Shown here: positions 1 to 5,260 of the stretch, one piece after another
Numbering within the stretch: the stretch's first letter is position 1
How the letters are laid out: every line of letters begins with the position of its first letter
Source: GWF2-50-93 sp049297395
GTDB lineage: Bacteria > Verrucomicrobiota > Lentisphaeria > Victivallales > GWF2-50-93
Direction of reading: 5' to 3'
Assembly: GCA_049297395.1 (NCBI GenBank)
Contig: JBAQUG010000234.1
Location: forward strand, 1-10,364
Length of the DNA: 10,364 nucleotides
Notes under the pieces: generated by a model
Told to the model about the DNA's origin: nothing
Seen by the model: only the letters and a program-made list of their open reading frames with translations
The model's database searches: none
Position numbers and translations under genes: made by a program

Positions 1-620
1 CCGTGCTTCTGCATCGTCTCAACAAACCCCTGCCACCTTTCAACTCCAGAACTGACGGTGGAATATTTAATGAAGCCTATGTCTGAAATTCCTCTCTCAA
101 TCATGTGCTCGGTGGCGAGAGCCGCCCCCCGCATATTATCACTCCCTACGTAGTTGAAGTCATTTCCGGGCCAGGTCTGATCGATGACAACTATCGGATT
201 GTGAAAAGCCCTCAGCTCTTTCAAGTATTTCGGCGAGGGAAGCTTGCCAGGCGGGAAAAGAAGAAGGCCATCGACACGACGACGGGAGAAACGCGAAAGC
301 ACCGAGACATCCTGAGACACCAGTTCGTCCCAGCATATTATTATCGCTTCATATCCAGCAGCACATAGTTTTTCAAAAACTCCCGTAAGCGTTGCCCCGG
401 CAAAACTGTTATAGAAATTATTGTATGCAATACCGATGGTCCTGCTGCGGCCGGTTTGCATGCTTTCCACAATGGCGTTCGGCTGGTAGTTATACTTGAG
501 CGCTACTTCCTGTATCCGCCTGCGGGTTTCGCGTTTTATCAACGGATGCCCCTTCAACGCCTTCGAGACAGTCGATTCCGACACGTTGCAGACCTTGGCG
601 ATGTCCTTCATGGAAACCAT
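1..620 (-). CDS. LacI-family transcriptional repressor, C-terminus cut off by window edge
   Basis: About 206 codons are visible before the window ends. Residues 4-24 are a canonical LacI-type helix-turn-helix (MKDIAKVCNVSESTVSKALKG). The hinge-helix region follows (YQPNAIVESMQTGR, residues 45-58), and from about residue 61 (TIGIAYNN) the periplasmic-binding-protein-like effector domain begins, which in this family binds a sugar or related ligand and controls operator binding. The ATG at 620 is chosen because GGAGGA lies 6 nt upstream; the in-frame ATG at 611 is too far from that site. At the hinge positions where LacI has Ala53 and Leu56, this protein has Val51 and Met54. An AT-rich promoter with a long palindrome precedes the gene, which points to autoregulation. 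Targets are probably genes to the left of the window. The family call is secure; the ligand is unknown. Confidence 0.95.
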   Translation of the reverse strand, partial: MVSMKDIAKVCNVSESTVSKALKGHPLIKRETRRRIQEVALKYNYQPNAIVESMQTGRSRTIGIAYNNFYNSFAGATLTGVFEKLCAAGYEAIIICWDELVSQDVSVLSRFSRRRVDGLLLFPPGKLPSPKYLKELRAFHNPIVVIDQTWPGNDFNYVGSDNMRGAALATEHMIERGISDIGFIKYSTVSSGVERWQGFVETMQKH

Positions 621-666
621 TGAATCTCCTCCGTATCCGTTAACCAGCAAACTCACCACACCAGTT

Positions 667-694
667 ATTATATCAAAATTAAATAATATTTCAA
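667..694 (-). promoter_or_regulatory. Sigma70-type promoter of the lacI-family gene
   Basis: Reading the minus strand, TTGAAA (694-689) and a perfect TATAAT (672-667) are separated by 16 bp. Transcription would start near 660, leaving a leader of about 40 nt before the GGAGGA ribosome binding site and the ATG at 620. The -35 box lies inside the 34-bp palindrome. The box match is seen directly; promoter activity is inferred. Confidence 0.65.
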
Positions 695-713
695 GTACTT
701 GAAATATTATTTA
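680..713. promoter_or_regulatory. Perfect 34-bp palindrome, candidate LacI-type operator
   Basis: Each arm is 17 nt (TAAATAATATTTCAAGT and its exact reverse complement) with no spacer; the centre is CAAGT|ACTTG at 696/697. It covers the -35 box and the start of the spacer of the lacI promoter, so a bound protein would block transcription. LacI-family operators are palindromes of this kind, usually with a central CG; here the centre is TA. There is no T-run on either side as expected for a terminator, and it lies upstream of a gene start. The symmetry is certain; the operator role is inferred. Confidence 0.65.
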
Positions 714-728
714 TTAAAATAGTCCTAT

Positions 729-875
729 CTACTTAATCATAAAATATTTCAGCATTACATCGGGCGTTTGCATTACGCCATGCTTGAATTTCAGACCAGG
801 CAACAGTTTCAGACGCTCATAGTTTTTCAGATAAATAATTTCATTGTTTTCCTGAAAAACTATCAGCTTATCGGT
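729..875 (-). pseudogene. Possible 3' remnant of an unidentified coding sequence
   Basis: On the minus strand one frame stays open for 48 codons between a TAA (878-876) and a TAG (731-729). It encodes a peptide with coding-like composition (for example LKNYERLKLLPGLKFKHG), rich in CTG, AAA and GAT codons despite the AT-rich setting. It has no ribosome binding site or early start codon and overlaps the end of the DUF4143 fragment in another frame, so it cannot be an independent gene as it stands. It may be the tail of a decayed gene, or chance. I do not recognise a family. Confidence 0.2.
819..863. repeat. 12-bp inverted repeat with 21-nt loop
   Basis: ATAGTTTTTCAG (819-830) is exactly complementary to CTGAAAAACTAT (852-863). 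It ends at the stop codon of the DUF4143 fragment. It could form a hairpin in RNA from either strand, but no T-run follows, so it is not a typical intrinsic terminator. Function unknown. Confidence 0.4.
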
Positions 876-1510
876 TTACTGGATGGTGAAATCTGGTTTA
901 TCTGGCTCCTGTCACCGATATCCGAAGTGGCATAAAGTGGAAGGAAGCGGAGTTTTTGTTCGGGAAGTTCCCTGTAGGGCCCGCTGTAGAGCACTAATCC
1001 GCCGGGGCAGTTTGGATAGTTCTCCAGCATGAGGTGAAGGCTGCGCAATTTGCCTGACGGTCCGGACTTTACTTCCACCGGATAGATCTCCCCTTTTTTC
1101 ACCGTGAGGAAATCCACTTCGGCGTTGCTGTTCTTTGCGTCACGCGCCCAGTAGTAAAGATCGTTGCCGTGCCAGGCAATCAATTCCTGGGCTGCAAACT
1201 GTTCAGCAAGTTTGCCACGATAGATGGACAGGAGGTCGTCATGTTTGATTTCAATGTCCGCCGGAACCTGGCAAAGCCTCTGTAGAAGACCGATATCCAA
1301 CATGCAGGCTTTGAATCTCCTGGAATCCGCCGTGGCTCCAAGAGGCAGGCCAGACGGGTTACAGGACGGAATCTTATGCAGCAGGCGCGCTTTTACAAGC
1401 AGATCAAAAGCCTTGTGCGCAGTTTGATATGAGAAGCTTGAACTAAGACGGGTATATTTCAGCTGCTCCCCGACCGATTTTGCAACATTGAGAAATACGT
1501 CAATTCTATA
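863..1510 (-). pseudogene. 5'-truncated DUF4143-type ATP-binding protein
   Basis: This is the C-terminal half of an AAA_14/DUF4143 protein. The frame is open from 1510 (TAA at 1513-1511) to the TGA at 863, 215 codons. Family-like sequence begins at once with YQTAHKAFDLLVKARLLHKI and a GLPL segment, then FKACMLDIGLL, then RGKLAEQFAAQELIA, then a PD-(D/E)XK nuclease-like core, AEVDFL followed by YPVEVKSG. Full members are usually around 400 residues and begin with a Walker A/B ATPase domain, which is missing here. No ATG occurs in frame before 1303, well inside the conserved region, and the AGGAG upstream of that ATG is 13 nt away. The gene has therefore lost its 5' half, with the break within about 45 bp of the end of the glycyl radical enzyme gene. 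A short product from 1303 (146 residues) is possible but unlikely to work. Such proteins often turn up in mobile or defence-like contexts. Confidence 0.8.
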
Positions 1511-1520
1511 TTACAAGGCT

Positions 1521-1549
1521 ATTATAGCGCCAGTGAATCTATTATCCAA
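1521..1549 (-). promoter_or_regulatory. Promoter-like sequence facing the truncated DUF4143 gene
   Basis: On the minus strand TATAAT (1526-1521) is preceded by TTGGAT (1549-1544) with a 17-bp spacer. The -10 box is perfect but the -35 box matches consensus in only three positions. It sits in the 43-bp gap between the glycyl radical enzyme stop and the gene fragment, so it could be an accidental product of the rearrangement. Confidence 0.25.
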
Positions 1550-1553
1550 TAGT

Positions 1554-3812
1554 TTATTGAAACATATTTCTTCTTATGATCTCGTCCTGGACATCCTTCT
1601 CCAGGGCGATGAATTTCGCCGAAAGGCCGCTTATCCTGACCATGAGATCCCTGTGCTGTCCGGGATGGATCTGCGCATCCCGGAGCTGTCCGACATCCAC
1701 GCAGTTGCACTGGAGCGTCGGGGCGTTGATCCTGCCGAACGCCATGATCACCGAACTCAATGTATCAACGCTCATCTTCCCCATCGGAAGCTGCACGTCA
1801 AGGACTGCGTTCCCGGGAAAGTTTGAAAAGTCGACTTTCTCGAGCGACATTATCGTGTCCGTAAGCGATGAGGCTGGACTGATCCTTCCCGGAGAAACCC
1901 CCTGGGCATACATGTCGCCATTGCATCTCCCGTCCGGAGTGGCAAGTGTTTTTTTCGCCATCCCAACAAACGAATAATAGACAAAGAAGCTTGGCTGGAA
2001 TTCTCCACCCCGCGAATTCTCCAGTTCACCGGATATTCTCGCTAGATCATCGGCGAAACGCCGCGCAAGATCATCGACCTCCGGACAGTTATGTCCGAAT
2101 TTCGGCAGTCCGGCAAAACGGCTCCGCATGCTTTCATGCCCCTCCCAGTTCTCATGAAGGATAGACTCAAGCGCGTCCGGGCCAATCCACTTTTCATCAA
2201 AACACGCCTGCTTGATCGCATGGAGGGAATCCACGACAGTCCCAAATCCAACAAGGCTAAGTCCCGAAGGATTGTACTTGGCTCCACCCGCACTATAATC
2301 CTTCCTGTTCTCAAGGCACCCGTAAAGCGTGGATGAGAAGAAAGGACATGGATTAACTGAAGGCCAGACCTTACCCGCATCACGCCTGAACTCAGCTCCC
2401 TGGACAATGAACTCGGCAGTTGTCCTTAAAAACTTTTCATAGCACTCTTCGAACGTCCTGCTCTTGAGAATCTCCACCGGTTTCATCCTGAGCTCCGAAA
2501 AAACACTTTCAAGCTCATCGTGCCTGTGAATGCAATAATCAAGAATCCTCGGCATGTTGAAATAATAATAGGCGCCTTCGGAGTGCTCACAGCCCTCTAT
2601 GACGGTTTCCTGGCATCCCCCTGCCCCGTAGAGATTGCAGTCTTCAACTTTCTTTCCGGCCTTGACGTTCGACCTGACGAGACAATCATCATTGAGAAGG
2701 GCGAACACGTTGTGCCCTCCGAGGATCTGCTCCGATATCTGCCGGATATAGCGCTTGTCGGATTTTGCACCGAACCGGCAGTTCAACTTGGGATTTATGA
2801 ATCCGTTCTTCAAGTGCGCCTCCAGGAATATCTCCGTGACCTCGTTGAATATGGGATTGCCTTCCCTGTCGCACCCGCCAAGCGTGAGAGTCGTTGAAGT
2901 TTCAGGCCACCTGCTGTTCTCTATGTCAAACTTTATGTCCGTCGGGATCATCCATATCCCGGCAAGCTTGACAGCCTCCTCGCGTGTAAGCCTTCCATTT
3001 TCAATGTCATCCCTGTAGAGCTTGTAGAGAACCCGGTCCGGATGGCCGAGTATGGATATCCCTATCCCCTCCATGCTTCCGGTGACGTCCCTCAAAAACC
3101 ATAATGCCGCAAGCCCTTCATAGAATGATCTTGGCGGATGTTCGGGAACATGGGCCGCCGCCGCCGCGATCATTGAAAGGAATTTCCTCTCCTCGTCAGT
3201 CCCGGCCTCCTCCAGCATCTGTTTCGCCTTTTCTGAAAACTTCTTCGAAACTTTAATCATGGCGTTCATGCTTCCGAGGGCGGCATCGATGAAATTCCTT
3301 TCCGAATCATTCCTGCACTTCGATCTGCAGTCGAGGGCCTCGTCGATTACTCCCGAAATACCCTTCTCCAGCACCTTCGTGTATCCGACGCTGTGGTGAT
3401 CCGTGTCCACATACCCATACAGGACATCAATCCCGTGCTGGGCCCTGACACCGAGCATCTTCACCTTTTCAGGATTGCTCTTCTCGAACAGATGGTGGTA
3501 TTTCCTGAACATCCAGCTGCCGACATTGAACTGATGCGGCGTACCCCAGCTGAAAGCATGCTTGACCCCCATCTCATAATAGAACGGACTATGGCTGAAA
3601 ATCACAGGTTCGAACTTTTCCGCGATCGTCTCGTGAAGCGTGGCCTTTATGAGATTCGGATCGGTGTCAGGATTCTTCAAGACAAACTCGTCCATCTCCT
3701 TTTCAATCTCATGTGAAACCTCGAATTTGCTCCAGTCCGGAGTCCCGTCCGCATTGTTCTTCGGCCACTTGCCCTTATAATAATCTTCCATCTGCTTCCT
3801 GAGTTCTTTCAT
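1554..3812 (-). CDS. Glycyl radical enzyme, pyruvate formate-lyase family, eliminase-type active site
   Basis: A 752-residue protein of normal family length. The N-terminal PFL domain covers about residues 10-600. The thiyl-radical loop is at 396-403 (GAGGCQET), with Cys400 and Glu402 in the Cys-x-Glu spacing of eliminases such as glycerol and choline lyases, where the usual sequence is GCVE; pyruvate formate-lyase itself has two adjacent cysteines. ATPDGR and YAQGVSP (624-641) are typical of the family. The C-terminal radical motif RISGLSAKF (726-734) puts the radical on Gly729. Such enzymes work in the anoxic cytoplasm and must be activated by a radical-SAM enzyme; none is encoded in the window. 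The start at 3812 has AAAGGA 8 nt upstream. The gene is divergent from an AraC-type regulator, its likely activator. Candidate reactions are dehydration or C-N, C-S or C-C cleavage of a small polar compound; the substrate cannot be read from the sequence. No microcompartment gene is nearby. Confidence 0.93.
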   Translation of the reverse strand: MKELRKQMEDYYKGKWPKNNADGTPDWSKFEVSHEIEKEMDEFVLKNPDTDPNLIKATLHETIAEKFEPVIFSHSPFYYEMGVKHAFSWGTPHQFNVGSWMFRKYHHLFEKSNPEKVKMLGVRAQHGIDVLYGYVDTDHHSVGYTKVLEKGISGVIDEALDCRSKCRNDSERNFIDAALGSMNAMIKVSKKFSEKAKQMLEEAGTDEERKFLSMIAAAAAHVPEHPPRSFYEGLAALWFLRDVTGSMEGIGISILGHPDRVLYKLYRDDIENGRLTREEAVKLAGIWMIPTDIKFDIENSRWPETSTTLTLGGCDREGNPIFNEVTEIFLEAHLKNGFINPKLNCRFGAKSDKRYIRQISEQILGGHNVFALLNDDCLVRSNVKAGKKVEDCNLYGAGGCQETVIEGCEHSEGAYYYFNMPRILDYCIHRHDELESVFSELRMKPVEILKSRTFEECYEKFLRTTAEFIVQGAEFRRDAGKVWPSVNPCPFFSSTLYGCLENRKDYSAGGAKYNPSGLSLVGFGTVVDSLHAIKQACFDEKWIGPDALESILHENWEGHESMRSRFAGLPKFGHNCPEVDDLARRFADDLARISGELENSRGGEFQPSFFVYYSFVGMAKKTLATPDGRCNGDMYAQGVSPGRISPASSLTDTIMSLEKVDFSNFPGNAVLDVQLPMGKMSVDTLSSVIMAFGRINAPTLQCNCVDVGQLRDAQIHPGQHRDLMVRISGLSAKFIALEKDVQDEIIRRNMFQ

Positions 3813-3840
3813 ATCGATATTCCTTTGGTCTGTTGTTTCA

Positions 3841-3880
3841 TTATTAGTTATTAGTTATTGGTTATTGGTTATTGGTTATA
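3841..3880. repeat. Heptamer tandem repeat TTATTRG, five copies
   Basis: Two copies of TTATTAG (3841-3854) are followed by three of TTATTGG (3855-3875) and a partial TTATA. The array lies 28 bp upstream of the glycyl radical enzyme start, within its likely promoter region. Heptameric arrays of this kind occur in intergenic DNA of several bacterial phyla and vary in copy number by slippage. An effect on promoter spacing is possible but inferred. Confidence 0.85.
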
Positions 3881-3890
3881 AGAAAAGCTT

Positions 3891-3938
3891 GTGCCTCCGT
3901 GCCTCTGTGCCTCCGTGCCTCCGTGCCTCTGTGCCTCT
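3891..3938. repeat. Octamer tandem repeat GTGCCTCY, six copies
   Basis: Six uninterrupted copies of GTGCCTCC or GTGCCTCT, differing only in the last base, start 10 bp after the end of the heptamer array. The arrangement of the last base is C,T,C,C,T,T. Translations through it give a repetitive leucine/arginine/proline-rich peptide, which is an artefact. The remaining sequence up to the AraC start (3939-4078) holds no gene that I can support. Confidence 0.85.
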
Positions 3939-4055
3939 GCCTGTCCGCCGTAGCTTCTTTGCGAAGGCTGATGCCTCTTCCACTTCTCACATTAAGTTCA
4001 TATTTGTATCATTCCTTGCCTTATCCTACATTCCGGGATTGCCAATATCAATAGT

Positions 4056-4068
4056 ATCAACGGTTGAT
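4056..4068. promoter_or_regulatory. Short palindrome upstream of the araC-type gene
   Basis: ATCAAC and GTTGAT flank a single G, giving a 13-bp near-perfect palindrome 10 bp upstream of the ATG at 4079. It could be a protein-binding site, but short palindromes like this arise by chance. Confidence 0.25.
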
Positions 4069-4070
4069 TT

Positions 4071-4106
4071 TTGTTTCCATGAAGGTATATTATTGTTTCA
4101 TGAAGG
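4071..4106 (+). promoter_or_regulatory. Direct repeat at the araC start, 22-bp period
   Basis: TTGTTTCCATGAAGG (4071-4085) recurs as TTGTTTCATGAAGG (4093-4106), identical apart from one missing C. The copies start 22 bp apart, about two helical turns, the usual geometry for the paired direct half-sites of AraC-family regulators. Each copy contains one of the two candidate ATG codons (4079 and 4100). It could be an autoregulatory site or a small duplication that created a second start. Confidence 0.4.
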
Positions 4107-4921
4107 ACAAGAATATCCCCAGGCTGTGGTTTCTGCCCGAGGCGCCGGCAGGAGCTTCGCTATGGCTGAAGATGGCGGGACATCTTACAGGCTACGGGGA
4201 ATCACACTACCATTTCCATCCGGACTATTTCTGCCCGCATGTGATCACAAAGGGTTCTGGAACTGTCATCGCGAACGGAGAAAAAACAAAAGTATCAGCT
4301 GGCGACATGTTCACGATCTGGCCGGGAGTCGAAATTGAATACTACGAGGATCCCGACGACAACTGGGAATATTTCTATCTCCATCTTACCGGAGAAGGAT
4401 GTCCGGAATTCATGAATTCCTGCGGATTCAGCAGCAAGAAGCTATGGTTCCGCCCGCGTCATCCTGAAAAGGTCGTCAACTCCTTCTCGCAGATTTACGC
4501 CCTGCACAGGAAACAGGTACCCGGCGACGAGTACCGTGTCCTTTCCCTGCTCTACGGCCTTCCGGAAATATGTCCGATGAAACAGGAAAAGAATAAATCA
4601 AAGAACGGCGATGTCTTTGCAAAGGCGGTGGCGGTGATCGATTCCCAGGTCTCATCGGCAATGAACGTCAGCCAGCTCTGCGAGATCCTGAACATCAGCC
4701 GGATCACGCTCTTCAGGGTCTTCATCTCCGAAACCGGACTCTCGCCCATCGATTACATAACCCAGCAGAGGATAAGGAAGGCCGAACAGCTCCTGAAGAG
4801 CTCGGACTTCAACATTGCGAACATCGCAAAAATGAGCGGGTTCTCCTCCGACAAGTATTTCATGAAGCGATTCAGGGAACTCAAAGGGACGACTCCGAAT
4901 ACGTTCAGGAAGAAACGCTGA
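4079..4921 (+). CDS. AraC-family transcriptional regulator with N-terminal cupin domain
   Basis: A protein of 280 residues. Residues 15-105 form a cupin-like sensor domain of the arabinose-binding type (HYHFHPDYF at 43-51, GSGTVIANGE, SAGDMFTIWPG). Residues 179-280 are a complete AraC/XylS DNA-binding domain with two helix-turn-helices: MNVSQLCEILNISRITLFRVF near 195-215 and FNIANIAKMSGFSSDKYFMKRF near 244-265, ending in the usual TTPNTFRKKR. The start is uncertain. ATG 4079 has no clear ribosome binding site. ATG 4100 has GAAGG 14 nt upstream. TTG 4064 is in frame but poorly supported. The cupin domain is intact from any of them. The gene is divergent from the glycyl radical enzyme gene across about 266 bp, a typical arrangement for an activator and its target, so it probably turns that gene on in response to a small ligand. 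The ligand is not identifiable. Confidence 0.93.
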   Translation: MKVYYCFMKDKNIPRLWFLPEAPAGASLWLKMAGHLTGYGESHYHFHPDYFCPHVITKGSGTVIANGEKTKVSAGDMFTIWPGVEIEYYEDPDDNWEYFYLHLTGEGCPEFMNSCGFSSKKLWFRPRHPEKVVNSFSQIYALHRKQVPGDEYRVLSLLYGLPEICPMKQEKNKSKNGDVFAKAVAVIDSQVSSAMNVSQLCEILNISRITLFRVFISETGLSPIDYITQQRIRKAEQLLKSSDFNIANIAKMSGFSSDKYFMKRFRELKGTTPNTFRKKR

Positions 4922-4922
4922 C

Positions 4923-4952
4923 GGGAAAACAGATTGTCAATACCCTTTTTTT
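4923..4952 (+). terminator. Weak terminator-like element after the araC-type gene
   Basis: Right after the stop codon, GGG (4923-4925) can pair with CCC (4943-4945) around an inner ATTG-T-CAAT hairpin, and seven T residues follow (4946-4952). The stem is interrupted by a large internal loop, so it would be weak. The T-run position suits an intrinsic terminator. Confidence 0.3.
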
Positions 4953-5071
4953 GCATTCATCGGTGCAACTCATTAAAAGTATATTGGGTTTTCCTGTCCT
5001 GACCTGTACCGAGCATGGTCGAAGTAGCTTGTCGGTGGTTCGCTTCATTTGATGATAGCCTCCGCAGGCGG

Positions 5072-5118
5072 TGTAATCCTGTAGCCCAAAGGCGTAAGCC
5101 TTGGGAATACGAATTACA
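5072..5118. repeat. REP-like long imperfect hairpin with GTAA loop
   Basis: The outer arms TGTAAT (5072-5077) and ATTACA (5113-5118) pair exactly, as do GTA (5081-5083) and TAC (5108-5110). The core CCCAAAGGC (5085-5093) pairs with GCCTTGGG (5098-5105) with one bulged A, closing on a GTAA loop, a stable GNRA-type tetraloop in RNA. A smaller GCCT/AGGC hairpin sits just before it. The design resembles the repetitive extragenic palindromes that are dispersed in many bacterial genomes by REP-associated tyrosine transposases. No such transposase lies in the window. Confidence 0.6.
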
Positions 5119-5193
5119 TAGACAATAAGTCCACGCAGGACGGCGACGCATTACGCAGATGAAAATAATCCACGGATATTTTTTCCGGCCGGC

Positions 5194-5221
5194 TTGACAG
5201 CTGGCCTTGATATGACATATT
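5194..5221 (+). promoter_or_regulatory. Promoter of the GntR-type gene and downstream operon
   Basis: A consensus -35 box TTGACA (5194-5199) is followed after 16 bp by CATATT (5216-5221), four of six matches to TATAAT, with TG one base before it (5213-5214), an extended -10. Transcription would start near 5228, within the overlapping inverted repeat. The leader to the ATG at 5261 would be about 33 nt. Confidence 0.5.
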
Positions 5222-5234
5222 TGAAGTATATCAA
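5207..5234. promoter_or_regulatory. Inverted repeat overlapping the gntR promoter, candidate operator
   Basis: TTGATAT (5207-5213) and ATATCAA (5228-5234) are exact inverted arms separated by 14 bp. They bracket the -10 box and the predicted transcription start, so a dimer bound here would block the promoter. A second, smaller TTGA/TCAA pair lies inside (5221-5234). The most economical reading is autorepression by the GntR/LacI hybrid encoded next to it. Confidence 0.45.
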
Positions 5235-5260
5235 TAAGATATCATTACACGGGACTGTAT

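Larger units (their letters stand above)
4922..5260. other. Gene-free intergenic region with repeat-like elements
   Basis: No coding sequence is supported here. In order, the region holds a weak terminator-like element, a stretch near 4998-5030 resembling widespread intergenic repeats (CCTGTCCTGACCTGTACC, then GAGCATGGTCGAAG), a small GCCT/AGGC hairpin at 5058-5069, the long REP-like hairpin at 5072-5118, and a stretch at 5131-5176 that looks like degenerate ATTACGCAGAT and CCACGGAT repeat units. It ends with the promoter and inverted repeat of the GntR-type gene. The resemblance to known intergenic repeats is from memory, not from a search. Confidence 0.6.

Noticed and set aside
1517..1531. 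Short inverted repeat GGCTATTATAGCGCC after the glycyl radical enzyme gene, considered as a terminator
   Set aside because: The perfect stem is only five base pairs and no T-run follows on the minus strand.
3811..3820. ATATCGATAT palindrome at the start codon of the glycyl radical enzyme gene
   Set aside because: A 10-bp AT-rich palindrome is expected by chance, and it overlaps the region fixed by the start codon and ribosome binding site.
3841..3938. Tandem repeats considered as a CRISPR array
   Set aside because: The units are 7 and 8 bp with no spacers between them, so this is simple tandem repetition.
3865..4338. Open frame with a repetitive CLRASVP-like peptide on the plus strand
   Set aside because: The repetitive part is simply the octamer tandem repeat translated, and the rest is an out-of-frame reading of the AraC gene.
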